DNA of 64,000 nucleotides, taken from positions 62,001 to 126,000 of the forward strand of contig NZ_AP022853.1 in assembly GCF_011764585.1 (NCBI RefSeq), in the 5' to 3' direction. A program made the position numbers and the translations under genes. Source of the stretch: Sulfurimicrobium lacus (GTDB lineage Bacteria; Pseudomonadota; Gammaproteobacteria; Burkholderiales; Sulfuricellaceae). Shown here piece by piece: positions 36,055-45,372 of this stretch. Position 1 is the stretch's first letter, and each line of letters opens with the position of its first letter. Below the pieces are notes generated by a model. It was not told the origin of the DNA and did no database searches. It saw nothing but the letters and a program-made list of their open reading frames with translations.

Positions 36055-36839
36055 GCGCCTCCCTGGAGTGGGGCCTGCTGCTGCCCGCTTTTCTCGCCGG
36101 CCTGCTGGTGCTCGCGACGCACGTGCCGCTGGGGATGCAGGTGCTGGCGCGCGGCATCGTGTTCATCGACCTCGCCATCGCCCAGATCGCCGGGATGGGC
36201 GTCATCGCCGCCGACCGGCTGGGGTTCGAGCCGCAGGGCTGGGCGGTGCAGTTGTCGGCAGTGAGCGCGGCCTTGCTGGGCGCGGCGGTGTTCACCTACA
36301 CCGAGAAGCGCTGGCCGGAGGTGCAGGAGGCACTGATCGGCGTGGTGTTCGTGCTAGCCGCAAGCGGCGGCGCGTTGCTCCTTGCTGGGAATCCGCATGG
36401 CGGAGAGCAACTGCAGGATCTTCTGGTCGGACAGATCTTGTGGGCCAGCCCCGCCCAGTTGTGGCCGACCGCCTGGCTCACGGCCATTTTGCTTGGCGTG
36501 TGGCTGCGCTGGCGCGACCACCTGGGGCGCTTCGGTTTTTACGCCGTGTTCGCCTGCGCGGTGACCGCCTCGGTGCAACTGGTGGGCGTCTACCTGGTAT
36601 TCGCCAGCCTGATCGTACCCGCGCTGGCGACTCGTCATTATCCGCCGCGCTGGCGCATGCCTTTGGCTTATTCGCTGGGTGGTATAAGCTTTGCGCTCGG
36701 GCTGCTGCTTTCCGCTTGGAGCGACTTGCCCTCGGGGGCAGTTATTGTGTGGATGCTGGCTGGTTTCGGAGTGCTCGGAAGCTGGGTTGGGCCGAAATCA
36801 GGTGATCCCCTATTGAGCGATCAAGGCAAAGCGGCCTAA
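36051..36839 (+). CDS. Metal ABC transporter permease (ZnuB-like, ABC-3 family)
   Basis: The 262-residue membrane protein has about eight hydrophobic segments with GIVFIDLAIAQIAGMGV and VGVYLVFASLIVPALA, the ABC-3 family core. ATGA overlap with the binding-protein gene. No ATP-binding subunit gene follows; the next gene is a STAS-like protein, so the ATPase must be encoded elsewhere. Confidence 0.9.
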   Translation: MSASLEWGLLLPAFLAGLLVLATHVPLGMQVLARGIVFIDLAIAQIAGMGVIAADRLGFEPQGWAVQLSAVSAALLGAAVFTYTEKRWPEVQEALIGVVFVLAASGGALLLAGNPHGGEQLQDLLVGQILWASPAQLWPTAWLTAILLGVWLRWRDHLGRFGFYAVFACAVTASVQLVGVYLVFASLIVPALATRHYPPRWRMPLAYSLGGISFALGLLLSAWSDLPSGAVIVWMLAGFGVLGSWVGPKSGDPLLSDQGKAA

Positions 36840-36888
36840 AATGTAAAACTCTCGGTAGGATAATTTACGCATCTTGTAGGACAATTCC

Positions 36889-38076
36889 GTGTTTTCTTTC
36901 TTACGTAAGTCCAAACAAGCTGAAGCAACGCCAGCCCCCGTCCCGAAAAAGCCGGCGCCTTCTGCCGCGGCGACCGTGCCGCAGGAGCCCCAGCTTGCTT
37001 CGCCACTCGCGGCACCGGCTGCGGCTTCCCAGCCGGGCGAAGAAATCGTCGTGTTCGAAAGTATCAGCGCGGAAGCAGGATCGGCGGTCGAAGAGGCGGC
37101 GGTTTATTACGCAAACAACATGGCTGATCAGGCGCTGGCAACCCTGAGCCAGTACCTACAGGATTACCCGGAAAAAAAGGAAATGCAGCCGTGGCTCATG
37201 CTGTTCGACCTGTATCAGGTACAGAACAACAAGCCGGCATTCGACGAACTGTCGATGCAGTTCGTGGTCAAGTTCGAGCGCTCTGCGCCGATCTGGAAAA
37301 TGCCCGCGACGCCCGCAGCGACCAGGAAGATCGATACGGCGCAGAAGGAAATTCTTGCCTTGGGCAGCAAACTCGCCATTAGTCCGGAGCTGGAAAAGCT
37401 CTGCCTGCTGGCGCAGAGCGCAAATGAAGCGAGGGTGGATGTACGCGATGTCGCAAGTGTGGAACTGAGCGGCTGCAAGTTGATGCAGGAAGGCTTGTCC
37501 GCTTGCCGCAAGAAGGGAAAACTGCTGCAGCTCGTTGGTGTGGAACATTTGATCGATGTGGTGAAAGAGCAGATCGTGGCTGACGGCCATGGCACCGAAG
37601 ACCGCCTGGCCTGGCTGCTGCTGTTCGAGCTGTACCAGTGGCTGGGCAAGGAAGCGGAATACGAAGACCTCGCCATCGAGTACGCGGTAAATTTCGAAAT
37701 CTCCCCTCCGGCCTGGGAGGCGGTCAAGCCGGCCCAGGTGGCCGCACAGGCAAAGCCCCAAACATCCGATCAGACTGCGGCGGGAAGCGAAACTGGCGAG
37801 TCTTTTGCCATGCGCGGCGTGATTTCAGAGTCCAGCCAGTCACAGTTGCAGGATCTGTCCAACTACGCGGCGGACAAGCAGGAAGTTCGCATCAACCTGG
37901 CAGAGGTGACGCGGGTGGATTTTGTCGCTGTGGGCAACTTCATGAGTGCATTGATCAACCTCACCCAGGCGGGCAAGAAGATTCTCATCCTGGACGCGAA
38001 CGAAATGGTGCAGGCGCTGTTTCTCATGATGGGCATGTCAGAATTCGCCACCCTGATCCGCAAAAAGTCGCGCTGA
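36889..38076 (+). CDS. STAS-like domain protein with helical-repeat region
   Basis: A cytosolic 395-residue protein: basic N-terminus, Ala/Pro-rich linker, two helical repeat blocks with WLMLFDLYQVQNNKPAFDELSMQFVVKFE and WLLLFELYQWLGKEAEYEDLAIEYAVNFE, and a C-terminal STAS-like domain (EVRINLAEVTRVDFVAVGNFMSALINL). Such domains act in regulatory interactions. Start GTG at 36889 with AGGA eight bases upstream. No partner is evident nearby. Confidence 0.7.
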   Translation: MFSFLRKSKQAEATPAPVPKKPAPSAAATVPQEPQLASPLAAPAAASQPGEEIVVFESISAEAGSAVEEAAVYYANNMADQALATLSQYLQDYPEKKEMQPWLMLFDLYQVQNNKPAFDELSMQFVVKFERSAPIWKMPATPAATRKIDTAQKEILALGSKLAISPELEKLCLLAQSANEARVDVRDVASVELSGCKLMQEGLSACRKKGKLLQLVGVEHLIDVVKEQIVADGHGTEDRLAWLLLFELYQWLGKEAEYEDLAIEYAVNFEISPPAWEAVKPAQVAAQAKPQTSDQTAAGSETGESFAMRGVISESSQSQLQDLSNYAADKQEVRINLAEVTRVDFVAVGNFMSALINLTQAGKKILILDANEMVQALFLMMGMSEFATLIRKKSR

Positions 38077-38126
38077 GTCATTACCGGTCGGTACTATAAT
38101 CAGCTTTTATCTTTTTGATCTGCCCT

Positions 38127-38663
38127 ATGGAACAATATCACGGCACCACCATTCTTTCCGTCCGCCGCGGCACTAGCGTCGCCATGGGCGGGGACGGCCA
38201 GGTCACGCTGGGCAACATCGTGGTCAAGGCCACGGCGCGCAAGGTGCGCCGCCTCTACCATGACAAAATCCTCGCCGGATTCGCCGGCGGAACGGCGGAC
38301 GCTTTCACGCTGTTCGAACGTTTCGAAGCCAAGCTGGAAAAGCATCAGGGCCACCTGCTGCGTTCCGCCGTGGAACTCGCCAAGGACTGGCGCACCGACC
38401 GCATGCTGCGCCGTCTCGAGGCCATGCTCACCGTTGCCGACCACGAATCCTCGCTGATCATCACCGGCAACGGCGACGTGCTGGAGCCGGAAGAAGGCCT
38501 GCTCGCCATCGGCAGCGGCGGTGCCTACGCCCAGTCCGCGGCACGCGCGCTGCTCGATCATACTGATCTGGCACCGGCCGACATCGTGAAGAAATCGCTC
38601 ACCATCGCCGCTGATCTGTGTATTTATACCAATCAGAATCACATCATCGAAGTGCTTGAATAA
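38127..38663 (+). CDS. hslV: ATP-dependent protease subunit HslV
   Basis: The product has 178 residues. The short propeptide MEQYHG is removed to expose T7 (TTILSVRRG), the catalytic threonine of this proteasome-like peptidase. Later motifs GDGQVTLGN and [16 protein letters not shown] are standard. A TATAAT lies at 38095-38100. It works with HslU, encoded after an 80-bp gap filled by a hairpin repeat. Confidence 0.97.
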   Translation: MEQYHGTTILSVRRGTSVAMGGDGQVTLGNIVVKATARKVRRLYHDKILAGFAGGTADAFTLFERFEAKLEKHQGHLLRSAVELAKDWRTDRMLRRLEAMLTVADHESSLIITGNGDVLEPEEGLLAIGSGGAYAQSAARALLDHTDLAPADIVKKSLTIAADLCIYTNQNHIIEVLE

Positions 38664-38741
38664 GCTATCAGCCATCAGCAGTCAGCTGTCAGTAAAACCC
38701 TTCGACTGCTGAAAGCTGAATGCTGACCACTGAAGGCTGAA
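38664..38741. repeat. Short-period inverted repeat (TCAGCNN type) between hslV and hslU
   Basis: Seven-base TCAGCNN units on the left (38665-38692) face GCTGANN units on the right (38706-38740), so the transcript can fold into a long imperfect hairpin. It begins at the hslV stop and ends 3 bp before the hslU ATG. Confidence 0.75.
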
Positions 38742-38743
38742 TT

Positions 38744-40063
38744 ATGTCCGAAATGTCCCCCCAGGAAATCGTCCACGAACTCGACAAACACATCATCGGC
38801 CAGGACGCGGCCAAGCGTGCCGTCGCCATCGCGCTCCGCAACCGCTGGCGCCGCTCGCAGGTCGCCGACCCGTTGCGCCAGGAAATCACGCCCAAGAACA
38901 TTCTGATGATCGGCCCGACCGGTGTCGGCAAGACCGAAATCGCCCGTCGTCTGGCCAAGCTCGCCAATGCCCCGTTCATCAAGGTGGAAGCGACCAAATT
39001 CACCGAAGTCGGCTACGTCGGTCGCGACGTGGACTCGATCATCCGCGACCTGGTGGAAATTGCCATCAAACAGACGCGTGAGCAGGAAACGCGCAAAGTC
39101 CAGTTCCGTGCCGAGGAACACGCCGAAGAGCGCATTCTCGATGCATTGCTTCCGCCGGCACGCGATGGCGGCGATGTTGACAAGGAAGGCGCCACGCGGC
39201 AGAAATTCCGCAAAATGCTGCGCGAGGGACAACTGGACGACAAGGAAATCGAGATCGACGTCGCCACCCCTCAGGCGCATATGGAAATCTTCGCCCCGCC
39301 CGGCATGGAGGACCTTACTTCGCAGATCCAGGGCATGTTCCAGAACATGGGCACCACGCGCAGCAAAACCCGCAAGCTCAGGATTCGCGAAGCGATGAAG
39401 CTGCTGAGCGAGGAGGAAGCGCTCAAGCTGGTCAACGACGAGGAGCTTAAAATCGCAGCGGTGCATAACGCGGAACAGAACGGCATCGTGTTCCTCGACG
39501 AGATCGACAAGATCACCAGCCGTTCGGAGAGCTCCGGCGCCGAAGTGTCGCGCCAGGGCGTGCAGCGCGACCTGCTACCGCTGGTAGAAGGCACCACCGT
39601 CACCACCAAGTACGGCATGGTCAAGACCGACCACATCCTGTTCATCTGCAGCGGCGCGTTCCACCTCGCCAAGCCCTCCGACCTCGTGCCCGAGCTGCAG
39701 GGGCGGCTGCCCATCCGCGTCGAACTCACCAGCCTGAGCGTGAGCGATTTCGAACAAATCCTCACCAGTACCGATGCCTGTCTTACCCGGCAGTATCAGG
39801 CGCTGCTCGAAACGGAAGGCGTCAAGCTCGAATTCAGTGTGGATGCCGTGCGCCGCCTGGCCGAAATCGCTTTTGAGGTGAATGAGCGCACTGAAAATAT
39901 CGGTGCGCGCCGCCTGCACACGGTGATGGAAAAGCTGCTCGAAGAAATTTCCTATGACGCCGCGCGGCACAGCGGCAAGACCGTTTCCATTGACGCCGGC
40001 TACGTGGACAGCCGGCTCAAGGAGCTGGCGCAGAGCGAGGATCTGGCGCGCTACGTGCTCTGA
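38744..40063 (+). CDS. hslU: ATP-dependent protease ATPase subunit HslU
   Basis: A 439-residue AAA+ unfoldase starting [20 protein letters not shown], with Walker [10 protein letters not shown], Walker [12 protein letters not shown], an intermediate I-domain rich in charged residues, and the C-terminal ARYVL tail that activates HslV. No ribosome site is obvious apart from the repeat-derived CTGAAGGCTGA just upstream. Confidence 0.97.
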   Translation: MSEMSPQEIVHELDKHIIGQDAAKRAVAIALRNRWRRSQVADPLRQEITPKNILMIGPTGVGKTEIARRLAKLANAPFIKVEATKFTEVGYVGRDVDSIIRDLVEIAIKQTREQETRKVQFRAEEHAEERILDALLPPARDGGDVDKEGATRQKFRKMLREGQLDDKEIEIDVATPQAHMEIFAPPGMEDLTSQIQGMFQNMGTTRSKTRKLRIREAMKLLSEEEALKLVNDEELKIAAVHNAEQNGIVFLDEIDKITSRSESSGAEVSRQGVQRDLLPLVEGTTVTTKYGMVKTDHILFICSGAFHLAKPSDLVPELQGRLPIRVELTSLSVSDFEQILTSTDACLTRQYQALLETEGVKLEFSVDAVRRLAEIAFEVNERTENIGARRLHTVMEKLLEEISYDAARHSGKTVSIDAGYVDSRLKELAQSEDLARYVL

Positions 40064-40096
40064 GCCGCACGAAGGCGCAGGCTAGAAAAACTTGCA

Positions 40097-40145
40097 AACT
40101 CCTTTCGTCTAGTTGATAATCATTCTCAACTAGACGAAAGGAGTT
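40097..40145 (+). promoter_or_regulatory. Fur-box palindrome overlapping the ribosome site of an outer-membrane gene
   Basis: Two perfectly complementary 20-base arms (40097-40116, 40126-40145) flank TAATCATTC. The centre, GATAATCATTCTC, matches the Fur consensus in 6-1-6 form with one change. The right arm contains AAAGGAG, the ribosome site of the gene at 40152, so the hairpin could also hide it. Confidence 0.7.
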
Positions 40146-40151
40146 ACTGTA

Positions 40152-40928
40152 ATGAAATTTTTACCGCTTGCTTGTGGCTTGCTCGCCACCGTGACTTTTA
40201 CCTTAGGCAGTACGACCGTACTGGCTGCGCCGGACGAGATCCAGGTTTATACCGAGGAAATGGACGATCCGAGGGAGTTTGGCCTCGAGTTGCATGTCAA
40301 TTACGCTATCACCGGCGCCAAGGAGCCTTCTTATGAGGGGGAGATGCCCGGCCACCATATGCTGCAGATGACGCCGGAGTTTTCCTACGGCATCACCAAA
40401 TCGTGGGAAGCCGGCTTGTACCTTCCCTTTGCACTCAACCCGGACGGCAATCTCTACAACAACGGGCTGCGGCTGCGCATGAAATACATGGCGCCACGGG
40501 ATGACGGCGCAAGACTGTTCTGGGGGCTGAACACCGAAGTGGGATATTCGACGCGGCGCGTTTCGGAGAGTTACTGGGGCATGGAATTGCGCCCCATCAT
40601 TGGCTATCGGGACGAGGCCTGGCTGTTGAGTTTCAACCCGATACTGAACCTGAGCCTGTCTGACAACGTCAGCCGTGCACCCCAGTTCGAGCCGGCGCTG
40701 AAAATCACGCACGCCGCGGGCGAAGGCATTCAGGCCGGTTTCGAGTATTACGGCGAGTATGGCCCGCTGCACCAGATCCTGCCTGCGGACCAGCGCAGCC
40801 ACTCGCTGTACGCCGTGATGGATGTTGCCAGGGGGGATCTGGACGTCAATTTCGGCGTTGGCCGGGGCTTCGGCGCGAACCCCGACAAATGGGTGGCGAA
40901 GGCGATCATCGCATTTCCATTCAAATAG
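40152..40928 (+). CDS. Putative iron-regulated outer-membrane beta-barrel protein
   Basis: This 258-residue product has a signal peptide (LGSTTVLAA) and a series of aromatic-ended strands ending KAIIAFPFK, the usual barrel terminus. No specific family name is recognised. It resembles copper- or iron-associated small barrels, but the ligand is unknown. AAAGGAG precedes the ATG and the Fur-type palindrome lies directly upstream, pointing to derepression in low iron. It converges with waaA, 17 bp away. Confidence 0.7.
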   Translation: MKFLPLACGLLATVTFTLGSTTVLAAPDEIQVYTEEMDDPREFGLELHVNYAITGAKEPSYEGEMPGHHMLQMTPEFSYGITKSWEAGLYLPFALNPDGNLYNNGLRLRMKYMAPRDDGARLFWGLNTEVGYSTRRVSESYWGMELRPIIGYRDEAWLLSFNPILNLSLSDNVSRAPQFEPALKITHAAGEGIQAGFEYYGEYGPLHQILPADQRSHSLYAVMDVARGDLDVNFGVGRGFGANPDKWVAKAIIAFPFK

Positions 40929-40945
40929 TCCGGCGCATCATGTCG

Positions 40946-42214
40946 TTAATGTGATGGTGGCAGCAATCCTTGCAGTAAAGCCATCACGCGCCCGGTTGCC
41001 CCTTGATGCCGGCACGTGAACTCCAGCCCGGCCTGACCCATGCGCTGGCGCAACTCGGCGCTCTCCAGTAATTTCTGCAACGCCCGCGCCAACTCGGCTT
41101 CATCCGCGACCCGCAGCGCAGCACCTGCCTCCACCGCGCGTTCGGCCGCATCGGCAAAGTTGAAGGTATGCCTGCCGAGGAGCGCCGGTTTACCCACGCT
41201 GCAGGCTTCAATCAGGTTTTGGCCGCCGAACGGCAACAGGCTGCCGCCGATGAACGCCACATCGCAGGCGGCGTAGTAGGCGAACATTTCTCCCATGCTG
41301 TCGCCCAGCACGACTTGCGTCTCCACAGCGATGGCCTGCCGCGCGCTGCGCCGCTGATAACGCAGGCCGCGCCGTTCCAGCAGTTGCGCAACTTCGTCGA
41401 AGCGCTGCGGGTGACGGGGAACGATAACGGTCAGTAGTCCCGGGACGGTCAAGCCGCCCAATGCGTCGAGAATGCGCTCCTCCTCGCCATCACGGGTGCT
41501 TGCGGCGAGAAACACCTTCCGATCCGGGCCGAAGCCCTGGCGCAAGCTGCGGCCGAGCGTCAAAGCCGCATCGGGTGGAGCAATGTCGTATTTGAGGTTG
41601 CCCATCACAACAACATCCTGCGCTCCCAGGGCGGTCAGGCGCTGGGCGTCTTCCGCGGTCTGCGCCGCAACAGCGGTAAGCTGGCGCAAGCTGGCTTGAA
41701 TGAGACCGCCGAAGCGCGCATAGCGGCGCGCCGATTTCTGCGACAGGCGCGCGTTCACCAGGCACAGCGGCACCTCTGCGTCGTGGCAGGCTTGCACCAG
41801 GTTGGGCCAGATCTCGGTTTCCAGTAGCACGCCGAGTTGCGGCCTGAAGTGTGCAAGGAAACGCCGCACCGCGAAAGGGTAATCGTAAGGCAAGTAGCAG
41901 CGCAACACATCGGTTCCGAACAGCTGCTCCCCCGCCTCGCGCCCCGTGGGCGTCATGTGGGTCAGGAGGATTTGATGCGTCGGGTAACTGGCCTGCAGGG
42001 CTTTGATCAGCGGCGCTGCGGCGCGGGTTTCACCCACTGAAACGGTATGCAGCCAGATAACCGGGCGCATGGAACGGGTCGCATAGCGTCCGAAGCGTTC
42101 GTCCCAGTGCTGCAGGTATTCAGGCTGGCGCCGTGCGCGCCACAGCAGGTGAAAAACCACATAGGGGAGCAGCAGATACAGTAGCGCCGCGTAAAGCCAG
42201 CGTCGCCAATTCAT
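40946..42214 (-). CDS. waaA: 3-deoxy-D-manno-octulosonic acid (Kdo) transferase
   Basis: A 422-residue GT-B glycosyltransferase with an N-terminal membrane anchor (LYLLLPYVVFHLLWR), WLHTVSVGET, LLETEIWPNL, FLAASTRDGEEE and FIGGSLLPFGGQNLIEA, all typical of WaaA. It adds Kdo to lipid A precursor. It overlaps waaC by 4 bp, which is transcribed first. Confidence 0.95.
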   Translation of the reverse strand: MNWRRWLYAALLYLLLPYVVFHLLWRARRQPEYLQHWDERFGRYATRSMRPVIWLHTVSVGETRAAAPLIKALQASYPTHQILLTHMTPTGREAGEQLFGTDVLRCYLPYDYPFAVRRFLAHFRPQLGVLLETEIWPNLVQACHDAEVPLCLVNARLSQKSARRYARFGGLIQASLRQLTAVAAQTAEDAQRLTALGAQDVVVMGNLKYDIAPPDAALTLGRSLRQGFGPDRKVFLAASTRDGEEERILDALGGLTVPGLLTVIVPRHPQRFDEVAQLLERRGLRYQRRSARQAIAVETQVVLGDSMGEMFAYYAACDVAFIGGSLLPFGGQNLIEACSVGKPALLGRHTFNFADAAERAVEAGAALRVADEAELARALQKLLESAELRQRMGQAGLEFTCRHQGATGRVMALLQGLLPPSH

Positions 42215-43170
42215 GCTGCCATTACCCCGGAAAGCGCTGCGATGACCTCTTCAGGGTTCGGTATCCGGCCTGCTTGCCCCAGGTTGACGCCAGGTCCGGC
42301 GGTATAAACCCCGGTCAGTCCTGGTTCGGAGGCGCAGTAGAGGGCGACCACCGGCACTTTCAAGGCGGCGGCAAGATGTGTCAGCCCGGTGTCCACGCCG
42401 ACCACGGCGCGGGCGTTGCCCAGCAGCGCTGCGGCCTGGGTCAGGTTCAGGCGCGGCGCAACGAGGGCATTCGCCATCTGCGCTGCGAGGCGTTCGCTGC
42501 GCTCCTTTTCCTGCGAGCTCCCCCAGGGCAGGATGCAGCTCATGCCGGAAGCGTGGAGATGGGCCGCGAGCAGCAGCCAGTCGGCTTCGGGCCATTCCTT
42601 GTCGGCACGACTGGTGGCGTGGAGCAGCACGGCATAAGGCTGCGAGGACAGCCACGACAATTCCGTCTGCGGCGTCGCTACGCCGTAGTCCACCGGCGTG
42701 TCGGGCTCATACCCGAGCGCCCGCCCCGCCAGACGGCGATTGCGCTCCACCGCGTGGAGGTTTTTCGGGATGGCGATGGTCTTGTCGTAGGCCAATGCCG
42801 CGATCGCTTCGCGCGCGCTGGCGCGGTCATAACCGCAGTGCGGGCCGGGTGCGAGGAGCGTGATGGCCGCGCTTTTGACCAAACCCTGGCTGTCCAGAAC
42901 CATGTCATAGCGTAGCGATTGCAGTGCCTGTCGGAATGCCGCCATTTCCCGCCAGGTGGCGGGATTGAGCAAAGCGCGCCGCCAGCGCCGCACCGCCACA
43001 GGAATGACCCGGCTGACGCCAGGGTGCAAGGCAGGCAATTCGACGAAATTCTCTTCCACTACCCAATCGATCCTGGCATCCGGGAAATGGGTGCGAATGT
43101 CCGTGATAGCGGGAAGTTGATGGATGACGTCGCCCAATGAAGAGGTCTTGACCAGCAAAATTTTCAGCAT
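42211..43170 (-). CDS. waaC: Lipopolysaccharide heptosyltransferase I
   Basis: A GT9 enzyme of 319 residues with ILLVKTSSLGDVIHQLPA at the start and VVGVDTGLTHLAAAL in the sugar-nucleotide site. It adds the first heptose to Kdo in the LPS core. It diverges from the WaaE-like gene with 43 bp between starts. Confidence 0.95.
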   Translation of the reverse strand: MLKILLVKTSSLGDVIHQLPAITDIRTHFPDARIDWVVEENFVELPALHPGVSRVIPVAVRRWRRALLNPATWREMAAFRQALQSLRYDMVLDSQGLVKSAAITLLAPGPHCGYDRASAREAIAALAYDKTIAIPKNLHAVERNRRLAGRALGYEPDTPVDYGVATPQTELSWLSSQPYAVLLHATSRADKEWPEADWLLLAAHLHASGMSCILPWGSSQEKERSERLAAQMANALVAPRLNLTQAAALLGNARAVVGVDTGLTHLAAALKVPVVALYCASEPGLTGVYTAGPGVNLGQAGRIPNPEEVIAALSGVMAA

Positions 43171-43213
43171 GCGCTATTCTAGCCTACCCTGCCGACAGGC
43201 ATAATGGCCATCC

Positions 43214-43966
43214 ATGCCAAGCCAACCATTTTCCGTCGTCATCATTACGCTGAATGCCGCCCAGCAGCTCGAAGCCTGCCTGCGAAGCGCATCCTTTGCC
43301 GATGAGATCGTCATCGTGGACAGCGGCAGTGACGATGCAACGGCCGAAATCGCGATACAATATGACGCCCGCGTGATCGTTCAGCCATGGCTGGGGTTCG
43401 GGCGGCAAAAGCAGTTTGCCGTCAGCCAGGCGCGCAACGATTGGGTGTTGTGCCTGGATGCGGATGAGCGCGTGAGCGAAGAATTGCGGGTGAGCATTAT
43501 CGAAACCTTGCAACAGCCGCGCTTCTCCGCCTACAAAATGGCGCGCAGCAATCGCTTCATGGGGCGTTACCTGCGCCATGGCGAAGGTTATCCGGACTGG
43601 AGTTTGCGCCTGTTCGAGCGGCATCGTGCGCGCTGGAGCGACGATGCGGTGCATGAAAAGGTGTTGCATGACGACCCGGTCGGAACGCTGCACGGCGATC
43701 TGCTGCATGAATCAGCGGAAAACCTCCCCGACTATCTGGACAAGCAGAATCGCTACACGACGCTGCAGGCGCAGACGATGTACCGTGCGGGGCGCCGCGC
43801 AGGTCTGGGACAATTGTTGCTCAGTCCGGTCGTGCGCTTCATGCGGTTCTATTTCTTGCGCCTGGGCTGCCTCGACGGGGTGCCGGGCCTGGTACATATA
43901 CTGATCGGTTGCATCAACAGCTTCATGAAATACGCCAAGCTGATGGCCTTATACAGGGAAAAATGA
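43214..43966 (+). CDS. GT2 family LPS core glycosyltransferase (WaaE/KdtX-like)
   Basis: The 250-residue transferase begins FSVVIITLNAAQQLEACL, then IVDSGSDDAT and the acidic LDADERV motif; the DLLHESAENLPDYL segment is characteristic of the WaaE/LgtF group, which adds glucose to the inner-core heptose. Sugar specificity is inferred. It is followed by the epimerase after one base. Confidence 0.85.
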   Translation: MPSQPFSVVIITLNAAQQLEACLRSASFADEIVIVDSGSDDATAEIAIQYDARVIVQPWLGFGRQKQFAVSQARNDWVLCLDADERVSEELRVSIIETLQQPRFSAYKMARSNRFMGRYLRHGEGYPDWSLRLFERHRARWSDDAVHEKVLHDDPVGTLHGDLLHESAENLPDYLDKQNRYTTLQAQTMYRAGRRAGLGQLLLSPVVRFMRFYFLRLGCLDGVPGLVHILIGCINSFMKYAKLMALYREK

Positions 43967-43967
43967 C

Positions 43968-44978
43968 ATGAAAGTATTGGTAACCGGCGTGGCCGGCTTT
44001 ATCGGCATGCACACCGCTCAGCGCCTGCTGGCCTTGGGCAACGAAGTGGTCGGAGTGGATAACCTCAACGATTATTACGACGTGCAGCTAAAGCGCGATC
44101 GTTTGCAGCAACTAATGCCCCTGTCCGGCTTCAAGTTCATCCAGATGAACCTGGCGGACCAGCAGGCCGCGCAGCAGTTGTTCGCCACGGAAAAATTCCA
44201 GCGCGTGGTGAATCTGGCCGCCCAACCCGGCGTGCGCTATTCCCTGCAAAATCCTCACGCCTACGTCGAATCCAACATCGTCGGTTTCCTCAACGTGCTG
44301 GAAGGCTGCCGCCACAATCAGGTCGAGCACCTGGTCTATGCCAGCAGCTCCAGCGTGTATGGCGCGAACACCCGGATGCCCTTCTCCGTTCACGACAACG
44401 TGGACCATCCGGTCAGCCTTTACGCCGCCACCAAGAAATCCAACGAACTGATGGCGCACACGTACAGCCACCTCTTTGCCCTTCCGACCACCGGCCTGCG
44501 ATTTTTCACCGTTTACGGCCCCTGGGGGCGCCCCGACATGTCGCCCTCGCTGTTTACCTCAGCGATTCGCGCCGGGCGCGCGATCGACGTGTTCAACCAG
44601 GGCAAGATGCGGCGCGACTTCACGTACATCGACGACATCGTCGAGGGCGTGGTGCGCGTGCTGGACAAAACCGCCACACCCGACGCCGCCTTCGATCCCG
44701 CACAGCCAGATGCCGCGACCAGCTACGCGCCTTTCCGCGTCTACAACATCGGCAATCACGAACCGGTGGAACTGATGACTTTCATCGGAGCGATCGAAGA
44801 TGCGCTGGGCAAGAAGGCGGTCAAGAACATGTTACCGATGCAGGACGGTGACGTGGTGGCAACCTATGCCGACATCGATGATTTGCGTCAGGCGGTGGGT
44901 TTTTCGCCGGCTACGCCGTTAAAAGACGGGGTGGGGAAATTCGTGGCGTGGCATCAGGGGTATTACAAAGATCTGTAG
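43968..44978 (+). CDS. NAD-dependent nucleotide-sugar epimerase (UDP-glucuronate 4-epimerase-like)
   Basis: This 336-residue short-chain dehydrogenase-type protein has VLVTGVAGFIGMHTAQRLL for NAD, the catalytic SSSSVYG and YAATKKSNE, and FFTVYGPWGRPDMSP, typical of UDP-GlcA 4-epimerases. It would supply galacturonate-like sugars for LPS or capsule. After it, about 80 bp hold only a GGGCAC/GTGCCC hairpin without a T-run. Confidence 0.88.
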   Translation: MKVLVTGVAGFIGMHTAQRLLALGNEVVGVDNLNDYYDVQLKRDRLQQLMPLSGFKFIQMNLADQQAAQQLFATEKFQRVVNLAAQPGVRYSLQNPHAYVESNIVGFLNVLEGCRHNQVEHLVYASSSSVYGANTRMPFSVHDNVDHPVSLYAATKKSNELMAHTYSHLFALPTTGLRFFTVYGPWGRPDMSPSLFTSAIRAGRAIDVFNQGKMRRDFTYIDDIVEGVVRVLDKTATPDAAFDPAQPDAATSYAPFRVYNIGNHEPVELMTFIGAIEDALGKKAVKNMLPMQDGDVVATYADIDDLRQAVGFSPATPLKDGVGKFVAWHQGYYKDL

Positions 44979-45057
44979 GGATTTTACGGCTGGCAACACG
45001 TGCCTCAACCGCGTGGGCACGGCCTGGTGCCCCGCCCTATACATTCATTTGCTTCGC

Positions 45058-45372
45058 TCAAAACCCGCTGAACAGGAAATCCAGCGCCGCAATAATCTCA
45101 TCTCGCCGATGCGCCAACGACAGCACCTTGTCGCCAAGCAAGCGTGAAGGCACACCAGCCAGTTCGGCCGTGGACATCACAAGCGCGATGCCCTCGACTT
45201 CGACATGCGGATTCAGGTGTTTTGCGGCCTTGCCCATCTCGCCCGTCTTCACTAATGGGATAACGACCCGAGTGGAAAGAGGTTCCAGCATGTCCGACTG
45301 GACATCCAGCAGATACGGGGTTATTTCGCAGGAAGCTGGATTGGCGTTTCGGTAAACATCGAACCGCGCCAT
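45058..45372 (-). CDS. ccdB: CcdB-type toxin
   Basis: A toxin of 104 residues starting MARFDVYRNAN, with PYLLDVQSDML, VVIPLV and the C-terminal IIAALDFLFSGF. CcdB poisons DNA gyrase; the three C-terminal residues and the tryptophan region mediate this in plasmid F (the last residues differ here). Its start overlaps the antitoxin stop. Confidence 0.9.
   Translation of the reverse strand: MARFDVYRNANPASCEITPYLLDVQSDMLEPLSTRVVIPLVKTGEMGKAAKHLNPHVEVEGIALVMSTAELAGVPSRLLGDKVLSLAHRRDEIIAALDFLFSGF

Noticed and set aside
38071-38126. Heat-shock sigma-32 promoter for hslVU
   Set aside because: No CTTGAA or CCCCAT elements; only a TATAAT box is present.
44979-45057. Terminator after the epimerase gene
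   Set aside because: GGGCAC/GTGCCC hairpin is not followed by a T-run on the plus strand.
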